Part shown: positions 22,017 to 34,254 of the stretch, in pieces
How the letters are laid out: every line of letters begins with the position of its first letter
How positions within the stretch are numbered: the stretch's first letter is position 1
Origin: Hygrocybe punicea
Taxonomy: Eukaryota > Basidiomycota > Agaricomycetes > Agaricales > Hygrophoraceae
Length of the DNA: 64,000 nucleotides
Direction of reading: 5' to 3'
Assembly: GCA_963556145.1 (NCBI GenBank)
Contig: OY744472.1
Coordinates: 5,518,001 to 5,582,000, forward strand
The notes under the pieces: generated by a model
Told to the model about the DNA's origin: nothing
Database searches by the model: none
Seen by the model: the letters and a program-made list of their open reading frames with translations, nothing else
Made by a program: the position numbers and the translations under genes

Positions 22017-23011
22017 ATGTCCACAAGCACCAGTACTCGTACCCCAGACATGATGCCCCTACTAGGGCAGAAGTCTGCCCCAGCTAAATTCAAAGGAAGC
22101 TATGAAGAAGTCAAGAGATTCTTAAGGCATTACAATCAAATGTTCAAATCCTATGCTGTTTCTGATAAAGAAAAATGTGAAAGGATTGTAGATTACTGCT
22201 CCACCAAAGTAGTCAAGCTCATTGAAGCCCTGGAGAGTTACATATCCCAGGACTGAAATACTCTTGAGAAAGATATTGCTTGCTACTGTGATGCTGCACT
22301 AAAGGAAACAAGATACATTGTTAGAGATCTCATGACCCTTGCATGCACTTGGAAACTTAAGCAGATCAGAACTCTCACCAAATGGAAGCAATATGAACGC
22401 AGGTTCATTACTATTGCAGGATGGTTAGAGAGCAAGAAGAAGATCTCTGCAGATGAAAAGGCTGCATACTTCTGGCATGGAATCAACAAGAACCTCAGAC
22501 ATATCATTGAGACACGTCTCAACACTGGATCAACACCTTTAGATGTCACATCTCCATTCCCTATGAAACATGTCATTAAAATTGCAGAAACTCTATTTGA
22601 AAGGAATCAGTTTGACATGAACCTAGCAGATTCAGATTCAGATATACCAGGAAGACTAGACAACTCTGTTTCAGAAGACTCTGATACAGATGATTCATCA
22701 GAGTATGATACAGATAGTGACTATGAAGCCTGCATGAAGAGAAAGAAAGCTAGCAAGAAGAAGAAGGCATTCAAATCCAAGGTATATGATTCAGATGATG
22801 AAAGTAAGGAAAGAGGCTGAGAAGAAAGATAATGGCAAGAAGGGAACAGACAAGAAGTCTACCTCCACATCATAATCACACCAGAATGAAGTAGAGTCTT
22901 TAATCAAGCAAATGGGAAAGCTATCATTGGATGATATAAAGTATGGACTAGCATACTATAGAGCTTTGAAGCTAGACCCAGACATTGCTCACTGTATTAG
23001 CCCACCTGACA
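22017..23011 (+). pseudogene. Gypsy gag, N-terminal part, interrupted
   Basis: The reading frame starts MSTSTSTRTPDMMPLLGQ and has the content of a retrotransposon capsid (FKGSYEEVKRFLRHYNQMF, then WLESKKKISADEKAAYFWHG), an acidic Ser/Asp linker and a Lys-rich stretch. It is broken by an in-frame TGA at 22254-22256, a frameshift near 22811 and a TAA at 22873-22875. After the frameshift the frame continues through LSLDDIKYGLAYYRALKLDP to AHCISPPD, where a hAT palindrome is inserted. The rest of gag lies at 42500. The frame across the two insertions reads Pro-Pro-Asp-Met-Glu-Leu, so these were one gene. Confidence 0.85.
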
Positions 23012-23212
23012 TAGTGTTGCCTCAGACCGGTCGACCAGGAAAAGCTGATCCCGGTTCTAAACTTTTGATGCACAATCAGGGGTTTCCTAGGCTCTTATTT
23101 TGTAGCCCTGGTTGAGGGCTACAAAATAAGAGCCTAGGAAACCCCTGATTGTGCATCAAAAGTTTAGAACCGGGATCAGCTTTTCCTGGTCGACCGGTCT
23201 GAGGCAACACTA
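23012..23212. mobile_element. Perfect palindromic hAT MITE (201 bp)
   Basis: Two 98-bp arms (23012-23109, 23115-23212) are exact reverse complements by my reading, separated by the 5-bp loop GGTTG. The ends are TAGTGTTGCC...GGCAACACTA. It is flanked by a perfect 8-bp duplication ACCTGACA (23004-23011 and 23213-23220), the size expected for hAT elements. No coding capacity. Confidence 0.95.
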
Positions 23213-23239
23213 ACCTGACATCAGGAAAACGTAGAGACC

Positions 23240-25035
23240 CTGGTAAGGCCTGGCGGAGTTGACAATTGCTAATCAGCTGTCCAGCCACAGATCTAGTATT
23301 ACCCTTTCTTACCTTGACACAGAATTATTTTAGGCTTAGCTCATGTAATATCATCCTGGTAAATGAATAACTGTTGTTACCATTTCAGTGCTGGAACGGC
23401 AACATTTTATCATTTACTGGTATAATGATATAGCCTTTGTATGTCCTTATCATAGTGTGGCAGCATTCCTGATTCCTGGCAGTGCATGGATGGGATTACA
23501 ATGGCCTGGCATTAATTTAGAATAAGCTCATGTGAATTCATTCTGGCCAATAAATATCTATTATTATTTCATTAGAACCTTATCAGACCACGGCAAATCA
23601 GCACATTGAACTTGTAAATGGATTTCCAAAGTCATCACTACTAGTACTACCGAGGAACTGGTGGAATTACTCCTGCTCTAGTTCAGTGCCTTGTTCCTTG
23701 GCTAGTTGTGCCCCCGCCCTCCGCCCCCTCCCATCTATCTAACCAATGACTGACTCGGATAACTTGTGCAACAGGCTGAGCTTCTCCTATTTCTGTAAGA
23801 GGATGATCAGCTAAACTGAAAAAGGACTTGAGAATCCCTACATCTTTCGTTTCCTTGTCTAGTATATCTTAGACAGCAGTAAATTCGGCAGTGGTTGTAT
23901 GTGGGTGGTCCTTTATGTAGTCGGCAGTGTAGAGGTTCCTAAAAAGTCCTAGTTTGCACCGCAAAACAGGTGCAAGCCCAGAGCACAAGCTTTGGCCCTG
24001 CACCCCGAAGTCTCCTCGTCTGCTCGCAACATGGATGAGCGTTCAAGAAAACTACAGGATTCCGAGGCACAGACACGAGAATGGAGAAGCCCACGATTGA
24101 CACGGCTGAAGGAATGGTGACAAACAGGCTTGTGCCGGTGGGTGGCATTGAGAGGAAGAGGTTTGTTGGGCCGGAAATGTATCTGCCAGTTGTGCTATTC
24201 CATTGTGGGTGAGTATGACAAGACAAACCGGATATTGCAGGGCTCCAAATGCACTCACCAACACGTAGAAGGATCCTTGCAACAATGTGAGTATGTACTG
24301 TATGTATGTATGCTCGTGTCTGGAGATTCGTCTGTAAACTTTGATGTTAGTGCGTTTTGTGGCTCTTTGGCGTTGTTATGGGTGGCTGCGTCCTGGGCAG
24401 TTGGAAGTGAGCTGAAGGGCAAGGTTATCATTATAATGGATTTGGTGGACCTTCCTCAGAGCTCACCCTTACCGTGCATCCTGAATGCAATACTTGCCTA
24501 GTGTGACCTGGTGAACTTGAAGTCTATCTGGAGGTGGGAGTATCGGAAAGACTTGAGAAATTCTAACCCGGTCCTACTATAATGCCAAAACTCACAGCCA
24601 GTGTCATCAACATGTAAGCATGCGTATTTGACACAAAGGATATGTTTGATTATCTCGCACGACACAAAAAAAAACATACCTCTGATTAGATAATAATGCT
24701 AAGTCACTACCGATCTAATCCAATGGACTGTCAATTTGTTGCTTAAAGCCGTGATCCATTTTGATCATATGGGATTGTCACTAGGGGGTGGTGTTGACAA
24801 TTGTAATTCCAGTTGAGGGAATGAACTTACCATAAATGTTGCTGTGGGGCTCTAGCATGCGCGTGAACAATTTCCATCTGAGCAGTTTCCATTTGTGCTC
24901 GCGTCAGTTGGTGGTCCATGCTGTTGTTTTGCAATATGTTAGAGAGTTTGTATCATGTATATGCATAGTGGTTAGTGCGCGAGGAGTTGACTGACCTTGT
25001 CCTGGTCTTGGGGTGACTTAGATACATATATTCCG
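23240..25035. other. Left interior of the 19.3-kb insertion, no gene assigned
   Basis: Mixed AT-rich sequence. A minus-strand ORF at 23939-24226 has a hydrophobic segment (SLFVTIPSAVSIVGFSILVS) that could be a membrane-protein fragment, but I recognise no family. Elsewhere I see no coding pattern. Confidence 0.3.
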
Positions 25036-25406
25036 TAGTGTTGCCACGGCTATAGCCGATGTTTTTTGAAAAATTGCCTTTTTAGGCTAGTAAAATTAGG
25101 CAAAATTATGAAAATATTTGAGAAGATGGGCGAAGCCAAAAGCTGAGGGGTCACTTAAGGGTGCTAAGGATTTGGGGCTCAATTCTCAGGGTTCTTCAGG
25201 GATAGCTGTTGGATGGTAGCTGGCTAGGCTCAACAGCTATGGTTGAATAACTCTGAAGATTGGGCACCAAATTCTTAGCACCCTTAAGTGACCCCCCAGC
25301 TTTTGGCTTTGCCCATCTCCTCAAATATTTTCATAATTTTGCCTAATTTTACTAGCCTAAAAAGGCAATTTTTCAAAAAACATCGGCTATAGCCATGGCA
25401 ACACTA
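25036..25406. mobile_element. Foldback hAT MITE (371 bp)
   Basis: Ends TAGTGTTGCC...GGCAACACTA, with arms of about 148 bp that are near-perfect reverse complements. The flanking 8-mers ATATTCCG (25028-25035) and ATATTCCA (25407-25414) differ at one base, as expected of a somewhat older hAT insertion. Confidence 0.9.
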
Positions 25407-25512
25407 ATATTCCATTATGCACATAATACAAGCAAAACAAAGAGTGTCAGGACTAAACAGCTGGGAAGTAGTTCTAAGCGCTTGGAAACTCGATTGAAAG
25501 AATACAACTTAC

Positions 25513-25830
25513 CATCCAAGTCCAAAATCGAGGCCCAGGTCTAATCTTGCGATCACAGTGTCATGATTCTGCTGGAGATCAGCCAGCTCGACTTCCAACT
25601 CCTTGATCTGCCTGTTTCGACTTCGCAGGACATCACGCAATTTTGTCTGGAAGTCGCTCAACTGGCGTTCTAGGTCTACAACATTTGTAAGCGTTTGTTC
25701 GGGATAACGTCAAGTGGTTACTTACCCATAAGGTTGGGGCCAGGAGGCAGCTGGCCATGGATTTGGTAAATAGTGGTGTTAATTTGGTTGCTGGCAACAC
25801 TGTTGATCGTGCTATGATTGAAGCGAATGT
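25513..25830 (-). CDS. Small coiled-coil orphan gene or fragment
   Basis: Two exons can be joined on the minus strand: about 25830-25726, and 25675-25513, with intron GTAAGT...TTGTAG. The first encodes a T/N/Q-rich segment with INSVASNQINTTIYQIHG. The second is a heptad-like coiled coil (LERQLSDFQTKLRDVLRSR) ending GLDLGLDFGLG-like before another GTAAGT donor. Start and stop are not defined. I know of no function. It lies just downstream of the carrier pseudogene. Confidence 0.4.
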
Positions 25831-25940
25831 GTCAAGCAGTTATGATCATGGGGGAGGTCATGGTGATGGAGTAAGATAGAGTTGGTCGAGTTTAGATACT
25901 TTTAGGCAAAAATGTAAATCTATCTAGAAAACGTTCTAAT

Positions 25941-27233
25941 TCATTTAAGAGTAGTTTCGTCTGCCCGTGTCTGTGCTGCCGTATGACGCAACGTCAGTTC
26001 AATAGATAGAAAATGGTTACCCCCACTCTCCTCCTCCAAGACCTCGCGCACTCGCATGGAACCAACCCCGGCCGCTTCCAGAAGCGTTCCAATGCCTCCA
26101 ATGGCACCTCCGATTCGTGTACGCAGGACCTGAAAGCCCAGTCAAATTGATGGCTCACGGACAGCAGAATAAAGAGAAAGTTAGCGCACCTCGTGTGGAT
26201 ACGTGATAAGACTCACAACAAATTTGGCTGTCCCCGCGCTACCCAACATCCCTACCCACTCCTGTACTCCACCTTTCCCTTGTGTTGGGGCAGCAATCAT
26301 TTTCAACCGCTCATATAATACCCACTGAATTGTGCCTTCTGTCACACCCAAATAGCTCGCACTAAGGCCCTTATAAAATCCTTGAATGCCCTCCTGTCGC
26401 ATAATCTGCTTGATTGTCGTCCAGCTACCGCCAAACATGTCTGTTCTGGATGTAGAGCTCCATAGTAGGTTGGCTTGCAGGTGCTTAGAAGCGGAGAGCT
26501 GCATGCGAGTCTTGACCACCCATATTGGATTGGTAGCTGTCCCAGTGATGATACCTGCGAAGGCAGCGGCGATGAGGTGCATGTAGCTGTTCTCATGTCC
26601 ATGATTAAACTGCTCCGCGATCATCTGCTTCCCATTCCCGTACGTGAAGAAGTTGATGGATCGTGCTGGAACTATGCCGACAAGGGTTGGCCAAGACCTT
26701 TGAAGAGTGCGCGGGGAGATTCCTCTTGATATATGTCACTGCAAGGCAGAATTTGAAGACCGTTGGGTAAATAAGTTTCTGGGGTGACTGACCGAAGGAT
26801 ATGTCCGGTTTCAACAAAATTCCACAGTAGACCTGCGCGTCGTTGGATAATAACTTCTCCACTTCCTACTACACGGAACTTGGCTTGTTTTTCTTGGAAA
26901 AGATCAGATTGCAAGCGTGTCTTGACCACATCAAATGGACTCATGACAATAGCACCACACATGCCTCCGAGCCTTTGTAAATTAAATCGGGTTTGTGAGA
27001 ATGAAAAACATCAGCACTGGAGCACAGAACGGAAGAACTGACACATACCCGCCAGCGACGAAGTGATGCCATGATTTGGCGGGGAGAAAATTGGTTGTGA
27101 CAGGTTTCAAGCCTGCGGGCAAGGCATCTGGCATATCTGAGATATCAACACAGAGTTCTCAGCAGACCGGGGCTGAAGAGCAATCAAACACTTAACCAAG
27201 AAATTTGGCAGACTCGACTAAAAGCAAAATCAT
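25941..27233 (-). pseudogene. Mitochondrial carrier (RIM2-like) pseudogene
   Basis: On the minus strand the copy contains all three carrier signatures: SPFDVVKTRLQ (repeat 1), NPIWVVKTRMQ (repeat 2) and YPHEVLRTRI (repeat 3, assembled across an intron). The NPIWVVKTR and QWVLYE-type motifs resemble the pyrimidine-nucleotide carrier RIM2. Start MILLLVESAKFLD at 27233 is in frame with ESAKFLDMPDALPAG. Four introns with GT...AG can be placed. One C is missing near 26690 (GGCCAACCC where GGCCCAACCC keeps frame), shifting the frame between RALFKGLG and GIVPARSINFFTYG. After YPHEVLRTRI the sequence no longer resembles a carrier and stops at 25941, so the last transmembrane helix is absent. It is probably a captured host gene in decay. 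Confidence 0.85.
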
Positions 27234-27249
27234 CAGCAAAAGTGCATTA

Positions 27250-27715
27250 TCTAGGCCTTGCCATGTCGGACCAGTAAGCTCCGGCCCTATTGGTCACACC
27301 TCTCATGGTCAGGAATGGTGGCGAACATCCTAAGTGTAACTATGTATTCTATGGCAATCTGGGTGGGAGTTGGGAAAGTTGGTGGAAGTTCATTCAGGAA
27401 CATTCACGTTCAAGGGCGAATGGCCAGGATTGGCCTTGGTTATGGCATCTGCTGCCTGGACGTTAGGGGGGCTGCAGAAGGTTGGGGTCTTTTTCTGTGT
27501 GGTGACAGCAGTGGGGGAGTGGTCCATGTTTGTGTGTGTTTCCCGAGGGGAGGAGTAGATGTGGTGGTGGATTGGTGGATGTGGGAGGTTTGTGTGCGGC
27601 GGAAACTTGAGGCCTCATCTGGATGCATTTTTAATTACCTTGAACGCTGACCGTTGCTTATATGTTAAGTGTGAATCAAATACCTTGTCTGAGATAACCA
27701 AAAATTGACCAATCA
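27250..27715. other. Spacer between carrier and Plavaka pseudogenes
   Basis: No gene recognised. The ORFs here have low-complexity Gly/Val or Pro/Thr content on opposite strands and look like chance frames. Confidence 0.4.
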
Positions 27716-27722
27716 TACAGTA

Positions 27723-30700
27723 CTACTCGTAAAACTCATATACCTGAGAGTTGCCATACATCTCCTCCATATCTGAAAGCCCAACTTCACAATCCTCCTC
27801 CTCCCGCTCGAGATCACTACTTTCAGAGTTGTCAGACTCGGAGGTGCGGTCAGATTCTTCTTCATTGTGAACTTCAACGCAGTGAAGTTCGGAATCTACA
27901 ATTGCAGTGGAAAAATCGTTGTCTTTGCATATTGGATCTTCATCGTCGCTGTGAGCATTGCTGTTTTGGTCGCTGCTGGGTTGGAAAGAGTCATGACCAT
28001 ATACATGCCCAACTGCCAAACCCCAATGATAATGCGTGACCATATCCCGATCAACAAAGCTAATGATCAGGAAGGAATTAAAAAGATGCAGCAAGTTATC
28101 AGTGATGACTCACCGATTGACGTAGTATTGAACCCAATCCTTTGCGTTTCGAGCACATTCCAAAATACTGTCACGATCCACATGCCACCTACCCGCTGTA
28201 AAAGCTTGAATCAAATGGGCACCACATAAAACATTCGCAGGATCAATGAAGCCAAAGGCTCCTTCCTCATTCATCGACGGAAATTGCAGACGATCAAGCT
28301 GCGACCGCATCCAGCCCATCTGCACTGGTGTGTTGTCCAGGTTCTCAAATGGTCGAACCCATAGAAACTCCATCCACCAAGCCCGATAGTCCAACATACC
28401 AGGTCCGGTATATATCACATTCACATGGTAGATGCCGAGAACATGAGCGTAGATATACTGATGAATCGGCAAGCTAGCTTCTTGGGAGGAGAGCAACATG
28501 ATATCGCAGTGATCTGTGTTAGGGTTTACGTTATCTTGGGCCCGTCACACGTCATATGCGGTGTAGTTTATTCTCATAATATTGTGTCTGTATATGCGGT
28601 CACCTTTGAAGTGGATGCCGTTCAGCTCACGTGTGCTGTCTGCCAGAGTAGAAGAACAGGGTTGTCGCGGTTCACTGCCAGCTTGTATCTCAGCATCCAA
28701 AAGTGCTTTGATGTGAGGTAATAGGTGTGTCTTCAGCTTTATCCAGAAGTCCTGTGAAGAGTTGAGCTGCTATATTAATTCCCGATGATGGACGCAATCT
28801 ACCTTAATAGCTGGATCCCCATCATGCGCACACAAAAAAGAGCCAATGTGCTCTGGATGGTTCTCGGAGATGCCGATATGATGATGGGCATCAGGGTGTT
28901 GTGACACTCGTTCTTTGCTTGCAGCCCTAGGAAACGCTCCAGCTACTTTTTGGCGAATGAGTCTGAGACAGGCTTGTCTACGCTCAACGCGAGCTAACTG
29001 TCACACAAATTCTTTTTTACTGGTCCGCTTGAATCGAGACTTGGGATTACAATGTTCTAGTTCGCCCTGCAGTAGTAGAAGAGATCAGGTTGATGGTCAG
29101 TGGAGACGAAGTAAAACACTCACGATTTCTGAAGTGTACAAATCTGTCGTGCCATATCTCTTGATGGCATCTACATAGTCACCCAGAGCATGGGCCTTGT
29201 AGGTCTGAAGATTCAGCGTTTTGGGTAGGCGCTGGTTAGCAGCTTCTGGCTTTCGCTTGCTGGTTGTTGGCAGAGAGGAATTAACGTCATCCCTTTCTTG
29301 CTTTGACGGCATTGTCTAGCAGCTGCTTCGGACTTCAATTCACGTGTCTGAAAATGGTGGCAGGTTTTGGATTGGAAATTGCAAAGCTGTTGTCCCAGGA
29401 TAGTCGTTTCATGATCGAGAATAGAAAGTGTGGTATCGGTGTGCATTCGCAGTTTGGCTAACCCGTGCCAGTGGGCGAAGGTGAAGAGGAGTTTCAGGAT
29501 TCTCCCGTTATGGGGTTCTGGTAATAGACCTTCAAAAACTGGAATTGCACACTGCCTCCTGCTTAATTTCGATGTTCCAGTGAGATAATGCATTTGACAT
29601 ACCTGCAGAAAATCCTCAAAGTTTCTGGCAGCCATTTTCTTCAATTCTGATGTATTGGAAGTGAAACGCCTAATTGTGTCCCTCCCAAAAGTTGGAACCA
29701 ATCGAAAACTGTGTGCACCATTAGAGACACAGTGAAATATACAGGAACTACCTACCGATGATCCAGTTCATGCAGGGCGTTCTCATCGGCACATTTGAGG
29801 ATTCGAAAGAGGTGGACCAATAAGGTCTTCCATACCCCAAGTTCGATCTCATGCATCAGATCAACCAAAAACATCAAAAAAAGATTAAATCCCAATTTAG
29901 AGAGCCATTCAGAGAAGGCATTCTACAGAGGAATGTTCCGAGTAAGAATCGCAAAGTCCAAAGTTGAATAACCTCACCAAGGTAGGAACAAGAGACTGAG
30001 GCTTGAGGATTCATTCTACAGGGGCACTGTCAACTGCGTAGTTTTTCTGATAGATGGCATTTCGAGCTTGGGTGACCATGAATTGGCGTTGCTCATCATC
30101 CACGCAGGCCAACTTGATCCTGTTGTGCTGGTCCTTTTTGGTGCCCACCATATGCACATTTGACAATAGTGTGGTGCAACATGGGCATGGACATGGACCC
30201 AAATTTCTGATGCTGGCTAGAAGGATCCTATTGTCTGCGAGTTAGTAAATCGGTAGCATAAAAAGAGAACCATTCACTTTTCGGGGTAGTCTGCCGAGTA
30301 TGTAAATATCCGAGGATAAAACCTGCGCAACACCCCATCGCAGCACTCGATCATGATGCCATGTTCATAAGCTTCTAGGAATTCATCATCAAGGATGATT
30401 TTCCACTGGGCGTGAATGCATTCGTGATGGCAGTGAGTCATGAAGGTGTTTTTCAGCTTCTTTGTGCCAGTATACTCGCTCGCGAAATCTTTGAATGAGT
30501 CCAGGAGCTAACCGCGAATCAGTAAGGAATATTGAGGAACATGAAAAAGTCATACAGTCTCGAAATAGGCCACATGTTCGCATACATTGCACGAAGGTTT
30601 ACACCGTTGATATTTCGATTTGTTTCCGAAGAACATGTATAATGGCCAAAGTTTTGTGTTTCCGAAATTTGTCAAATGAGTTGAATCAGACCAGAACATT

Positions 30701-31974
30701 AATGCAACGACAATGCGTGGAAGATCGCAGCCAGGTTCCAGAGGAGAAATTTGCAGGGAACAATGAGCGTTGATGAATGCAGGTGATGTATACAGTTCGC
30801 CATGGACGCGCACCTCTTGTGAGTTGTCAGTTGGCTGCCAGACAAGCTCATAGGGCTCGTAATGGAAATGGCGATAATCGATGGAATTCACAAGTTTTTC
30901 CGGAATGTCCAATATCAATGATCGATAATGGAAGGTTGCAGCAGTATAATCATGGGCACCAGGCCTATCTGTGAAACAATGGAAGGGTGCTGATATTGTT
31001 ACAGGCGACATCCTCCACCCAGCATCTTCATCGATCCACTCTTCCTTGTCCCAATCATTAAGCGCTAACTGGTTGTTGATCCTGTCCCAATTTGTCTTTT
31101 GGACGTATGTAGGTCTGAAATCATCATCACCCACAATAGCGAGGAGCTCTTTGAAATCCTGCTGAGACTTCTGGGCACCCCGATTCCAATACCAATCACC
31201 TAGTAGAAAAGAGTTCTGGTTTGGATAAGGTCAAAATGATGGAAGAATATCAGGGGGGTGTGAATGAGCAGAACTAGAGTCGATTATATCGGATAGAGAT
31301 GATACATTGACCTCGCTTTCTGGATCATGAGATGGAAATGTCTCGGCGAAGTAGTGACGAAACAGGCCAAAAGAATTTCTTGCAGTATTAAGGATTCAGC
31401 AAACAGGTGGATTTCCTGATGCTTTACCAGTGCTACCATCGCGGCTGTGTTGGGAAGTCAAGATAGGATTCATCAATGAATCCAATGAATGAGTCGCTGA
31501 GTCCGGAACGTCCATACCAGGTGGTGGTAGTGCAGGAACTGGCTGTGGAAGAATATCTTTCAGCCTCTTATCATGCAATTTAAGACCCACGACATGAAAA
31601 CGAAGAGGAAGTTTGTGACGCCTTGTGGGTCTTGCATCATCCTGGATTTCTGTCATAGCTGAGGTTGGATCCTGCAGACCCATGTGAATGGTGACATTAG
31701 TATGAAGGACTGCCATGGTTCCGTACCTGAACATGCCCGGGCTCAAGCTGAAGATTCTGACTGATATCGTTGTCAATGGTGTTCGCAAATGACTCCATGG
31801 TTGTATCTAGAGTGATAGCCTTCTGCTTTCTGACAGCTAGAACCTCCTTTCCAACACATGGAACAATCGTTTCTTGGTTTTCTTACAAATGTTCTGGTGA
31901 TTCTTGAATGCCCGAACATCTGAAAATGTCCTGCCGCAAGAACAGGTCTGGCTGAATGCAGAGTCCCGATCCAT
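27723..31974 (-). pseudogene. Plavaka-type (CMC superfamily) DNA transposase, multi-exon, decayed
   Basis: The gene reads from MDRDSAFSQTC at 31974 with a C2H2-like start (CSCGRTFSDVRAFKNHQNIC), typical of Plavaka N-termini. A core follows: PFHCFTDRPGAHDYTAATFHYR, FHYEPYELVWQP, VALMFWSDSTHLTNFGN and LYMFFGNKSKY (30550-31134), then CPCPCC, a QNAFSEWL-type segment near 29900, CAIPVFEGLLPEPHN (about 29540), LQFPSMNEEGAFGFIDP (about 28250) and DRDMVTHYHWGLAVGH. The C-terminus is acidic and stops at 27723. About ten short introns are implied. A frameshift near 31845-31850 separates KKRLFHVLE from EVLAVRKQ, so this copy is probably inactive. Plavaka elements are an established fungal clade of CACTA-like transposons. 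I could not assign its own terminal repeats unless they are those of the 19.3-kb insertion. Confidence 0.88.
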
Positions 31975-31989
31975 TGGACTCTGCTATGG

Positions 31990-32580
31990 GCTGACGATAT
32001 TACTAATAAAAATATTGGTGTTAGAAAAGATCCAAGCGTAGGCAGATCACTTACCCAAAGAATGATAACATGTGCAAGGAATCTCTTGGTCAAATACGCT
32101 GGCTCAGGTAGTGGTCACGAAGAAACTAACTTAGTTTGTTCAACTGAGTTTCAATGTGGATGTAATATACGAATTGTCAAATACAAGAGCGTAATAAGTG
32201 AACATAAAGAACGATGAATCATGAACCGCTGTGGACTCTGGCACCATGCGCTAACCGAGACTATGAGTCAATGCCCCAGGATGTTTTTCGTTCAGAAAGC
32301 ATCGACAATGTCTGAGAAAAATAATCAACATGAATGAACATTAGGGGCATCAGAGTCATATTAACGAACCTCAAAGGCTCATACATTCCACTCCATCAAC
32401 ACAACCTTTCAGTGTTGCCCACTTTTTTTGAAGCGAACGGGCATTCCATAAGGTGCCATAGGAATCTGTGAGTCAGCTCCCGTTGATATCTGCATCGATT
32501 GTGACATTCATTGCATCGATGCTGTTGAAGTTTAAATAGTTGGAGATGAATGTAGGCGGAACCAGAAGACTGAACGTGAT
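31990..32580. other. Spacer, no gene recognised
   Basis: Between the Plavaka start and the Reb1-like gene I see only short chance ORFs and no repeat. Confidence 0.35.
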
Positions 32581-32584
32581 TTTA

Positions 32585-34041
32585 TTATTCATTATGTACA
32601 AGGTTGGAGGCATCTTCATAGGACCACTTCGGCCTGGTACCCCCATTTTTCATGATTTTTGTTAACTCTCTCCTAAATGTAGACAATCAGTCAAAGCAAC
32701 GTCTTCATTAGAATAATTGACCATTTGGAACTGCACTGCTGTCTTCCGTGTCTGTGATTCATCCGTTTGCTCACTTCATACCAGCTGATAGTGGAGTCAT
32801 TGATGAAGTTCTCGCTTAGTTTAGGTGTCATCTCCATCATGATCCTGGTTAAATCTTCTTCTTCTGCCTTGGTCCAGCGACCTAAGAAAGTTAGGATGAG
32901 TACATTGTATAATAGAGCTCTCGTTACTCACCCTTAGCTCGCAAGTCACGATGTTTGATATGATTCCTGTAGCGGTCCCGGCAGTCGTTACTGGACCTGC
33001 CAACCTTGTGACTTACAACCTCCCAATGTTCACCATGCTGATCCACAGCTCTAGAAAGTCATTCAGCGCCAGGCATAAGATAAGAAGAAAAACCAACTGG
33101 ATTAGATCCATATCTTCATGCGGCAACCAAGGACCTTGTTTACTGTAGGGTTGACGCGATCTACGAACATGCCGGTACACAGCCATTAGAGAACGATTTG
33201 GGATGGCAGAAGCTAGCAAATTATTTTAAAAGGGGACTTGAGGGGCAAGGAGCTAACTGGCGATTATACCTATGGCTGACCAGAATTCATCATCGCGGCT
33301 GGTGGCTTCTTTCGGAAATATTATTCATAATAACTGTTGAGAATTGATGGATTTCTGCTATGAGAAGAGTTTCAGGGTTAGCTTGTGAGAGTTGAAGACA
33401 ATCGTGAATTCTGGACCGTTTGGTATGCTTGAATGGCCACTTCCACCATACGGGTTTCATCCGCTGAAAACTTGCCCTTTCGGTAAACGAGACCCTCATT
33501 TCGAGCTAAGTCGGCTAGTTGCTTAGGAGTTAGCCACTTCCTCGTCAACAACTCCACATGCTCTGGGGTGTTTTCTTTTACTGGACAATCGATAATTGCC
33601 AGTGGTTGAAAAGCGCCGTCATGTGGTAGTGGGATAATAGTATCATTCGTGTTACAAACCGGTCTTCAAAAATTTTGCTCACCTAAGTCAATGCCTGGAT
33701 CATGTACAACTGGACTGCCTCCAGCTGTATCACTGCTTTCTCCACGAATGATGAACCCTCTGTCCTTTGCAGGAGACCAACTTGAAATTGTGTTAGACTT
33801 AGTTTTGGCCTCAAATGCAGCATTGGCAGCTAGCAAGACAGCCTCAACAAAGGGGATAGATTCCATTTCACCTGACAGGCTCAGCGTCACGGACTTGTAA
33901 CTTTGCAACTTGATCTTCTGCGCGTAAGGCCTCAGCTGAGTGCCACTGAGACGACGAATGAGCTATATTATGGTGTGCTGTACTCACTTCGGCGTCCAGT
34001 ATTTCTTCCCATTGTCTACCCATGTCGCCGTCAGACTGCAT
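32585..34041 (-). pseudogene. Reb1/TTF-I-like Myb DNA-binding protein, probably degenerate
   Basis: Starting MQSDGDMGRQWEEI at 34041, the minus strand encodes a linker, then LTPKQLADLARNEGL and RKGKFSADETRMVEVAIQAYQ, the segment that precedes the Myb repeats in Reb1 and TTF-I. Then come a DDEFWSAIASAIPNRSLMAVYRHVRR block, KQGPWLPHEDMDLI, GEHWEVVSHKVGRSSNDCRDRYRNH, and GRWTKAEEEDLTRIMMEM, spread over several short introns. The gene ends ASNLVHNE at 32585. In yeast and mammals such proteins bind DNA to terminate Pol I transcription and shape chromatin. The reading between QAYQ and FWSAI needs an apparent CGA-to-TGA change near 33325-33330, so the copy may be broken. It is adjacent to and co-directional with the SPT5-like gene. 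Confidence 0.72.
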
Positions 34042-34254
34042 GATGGAGTGACTAATTTGTCTAAATAACCGGGAAGTTTTTGATCACGGACTACAACACT
34101 CTACTTGATATTATTCCAAGTCTCACTCAACGTATATTGTGTACAACCGAGTTTGGCACATGATCCTGGAAATGCAATGTTACCTCAGGGCATCTCTTGT
34201 AAAACTCCGCTATCCTCAGTGTCTCCGCCTACTACTCCTATCTCCTATCTTGTA

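Noticed and set aside
25790..25800. GGCAACACT as a possible hAT terminus
   Set aside because: It lies in the exon of the small coiled-coil gene, has no partner end and no 8-bp duplication.
27258..27650. 130-aa plus-strand ORF
   Set aside because: Gly/Val/Trp-rich, no domain, opposed by an equally open minus frame; probably chance.
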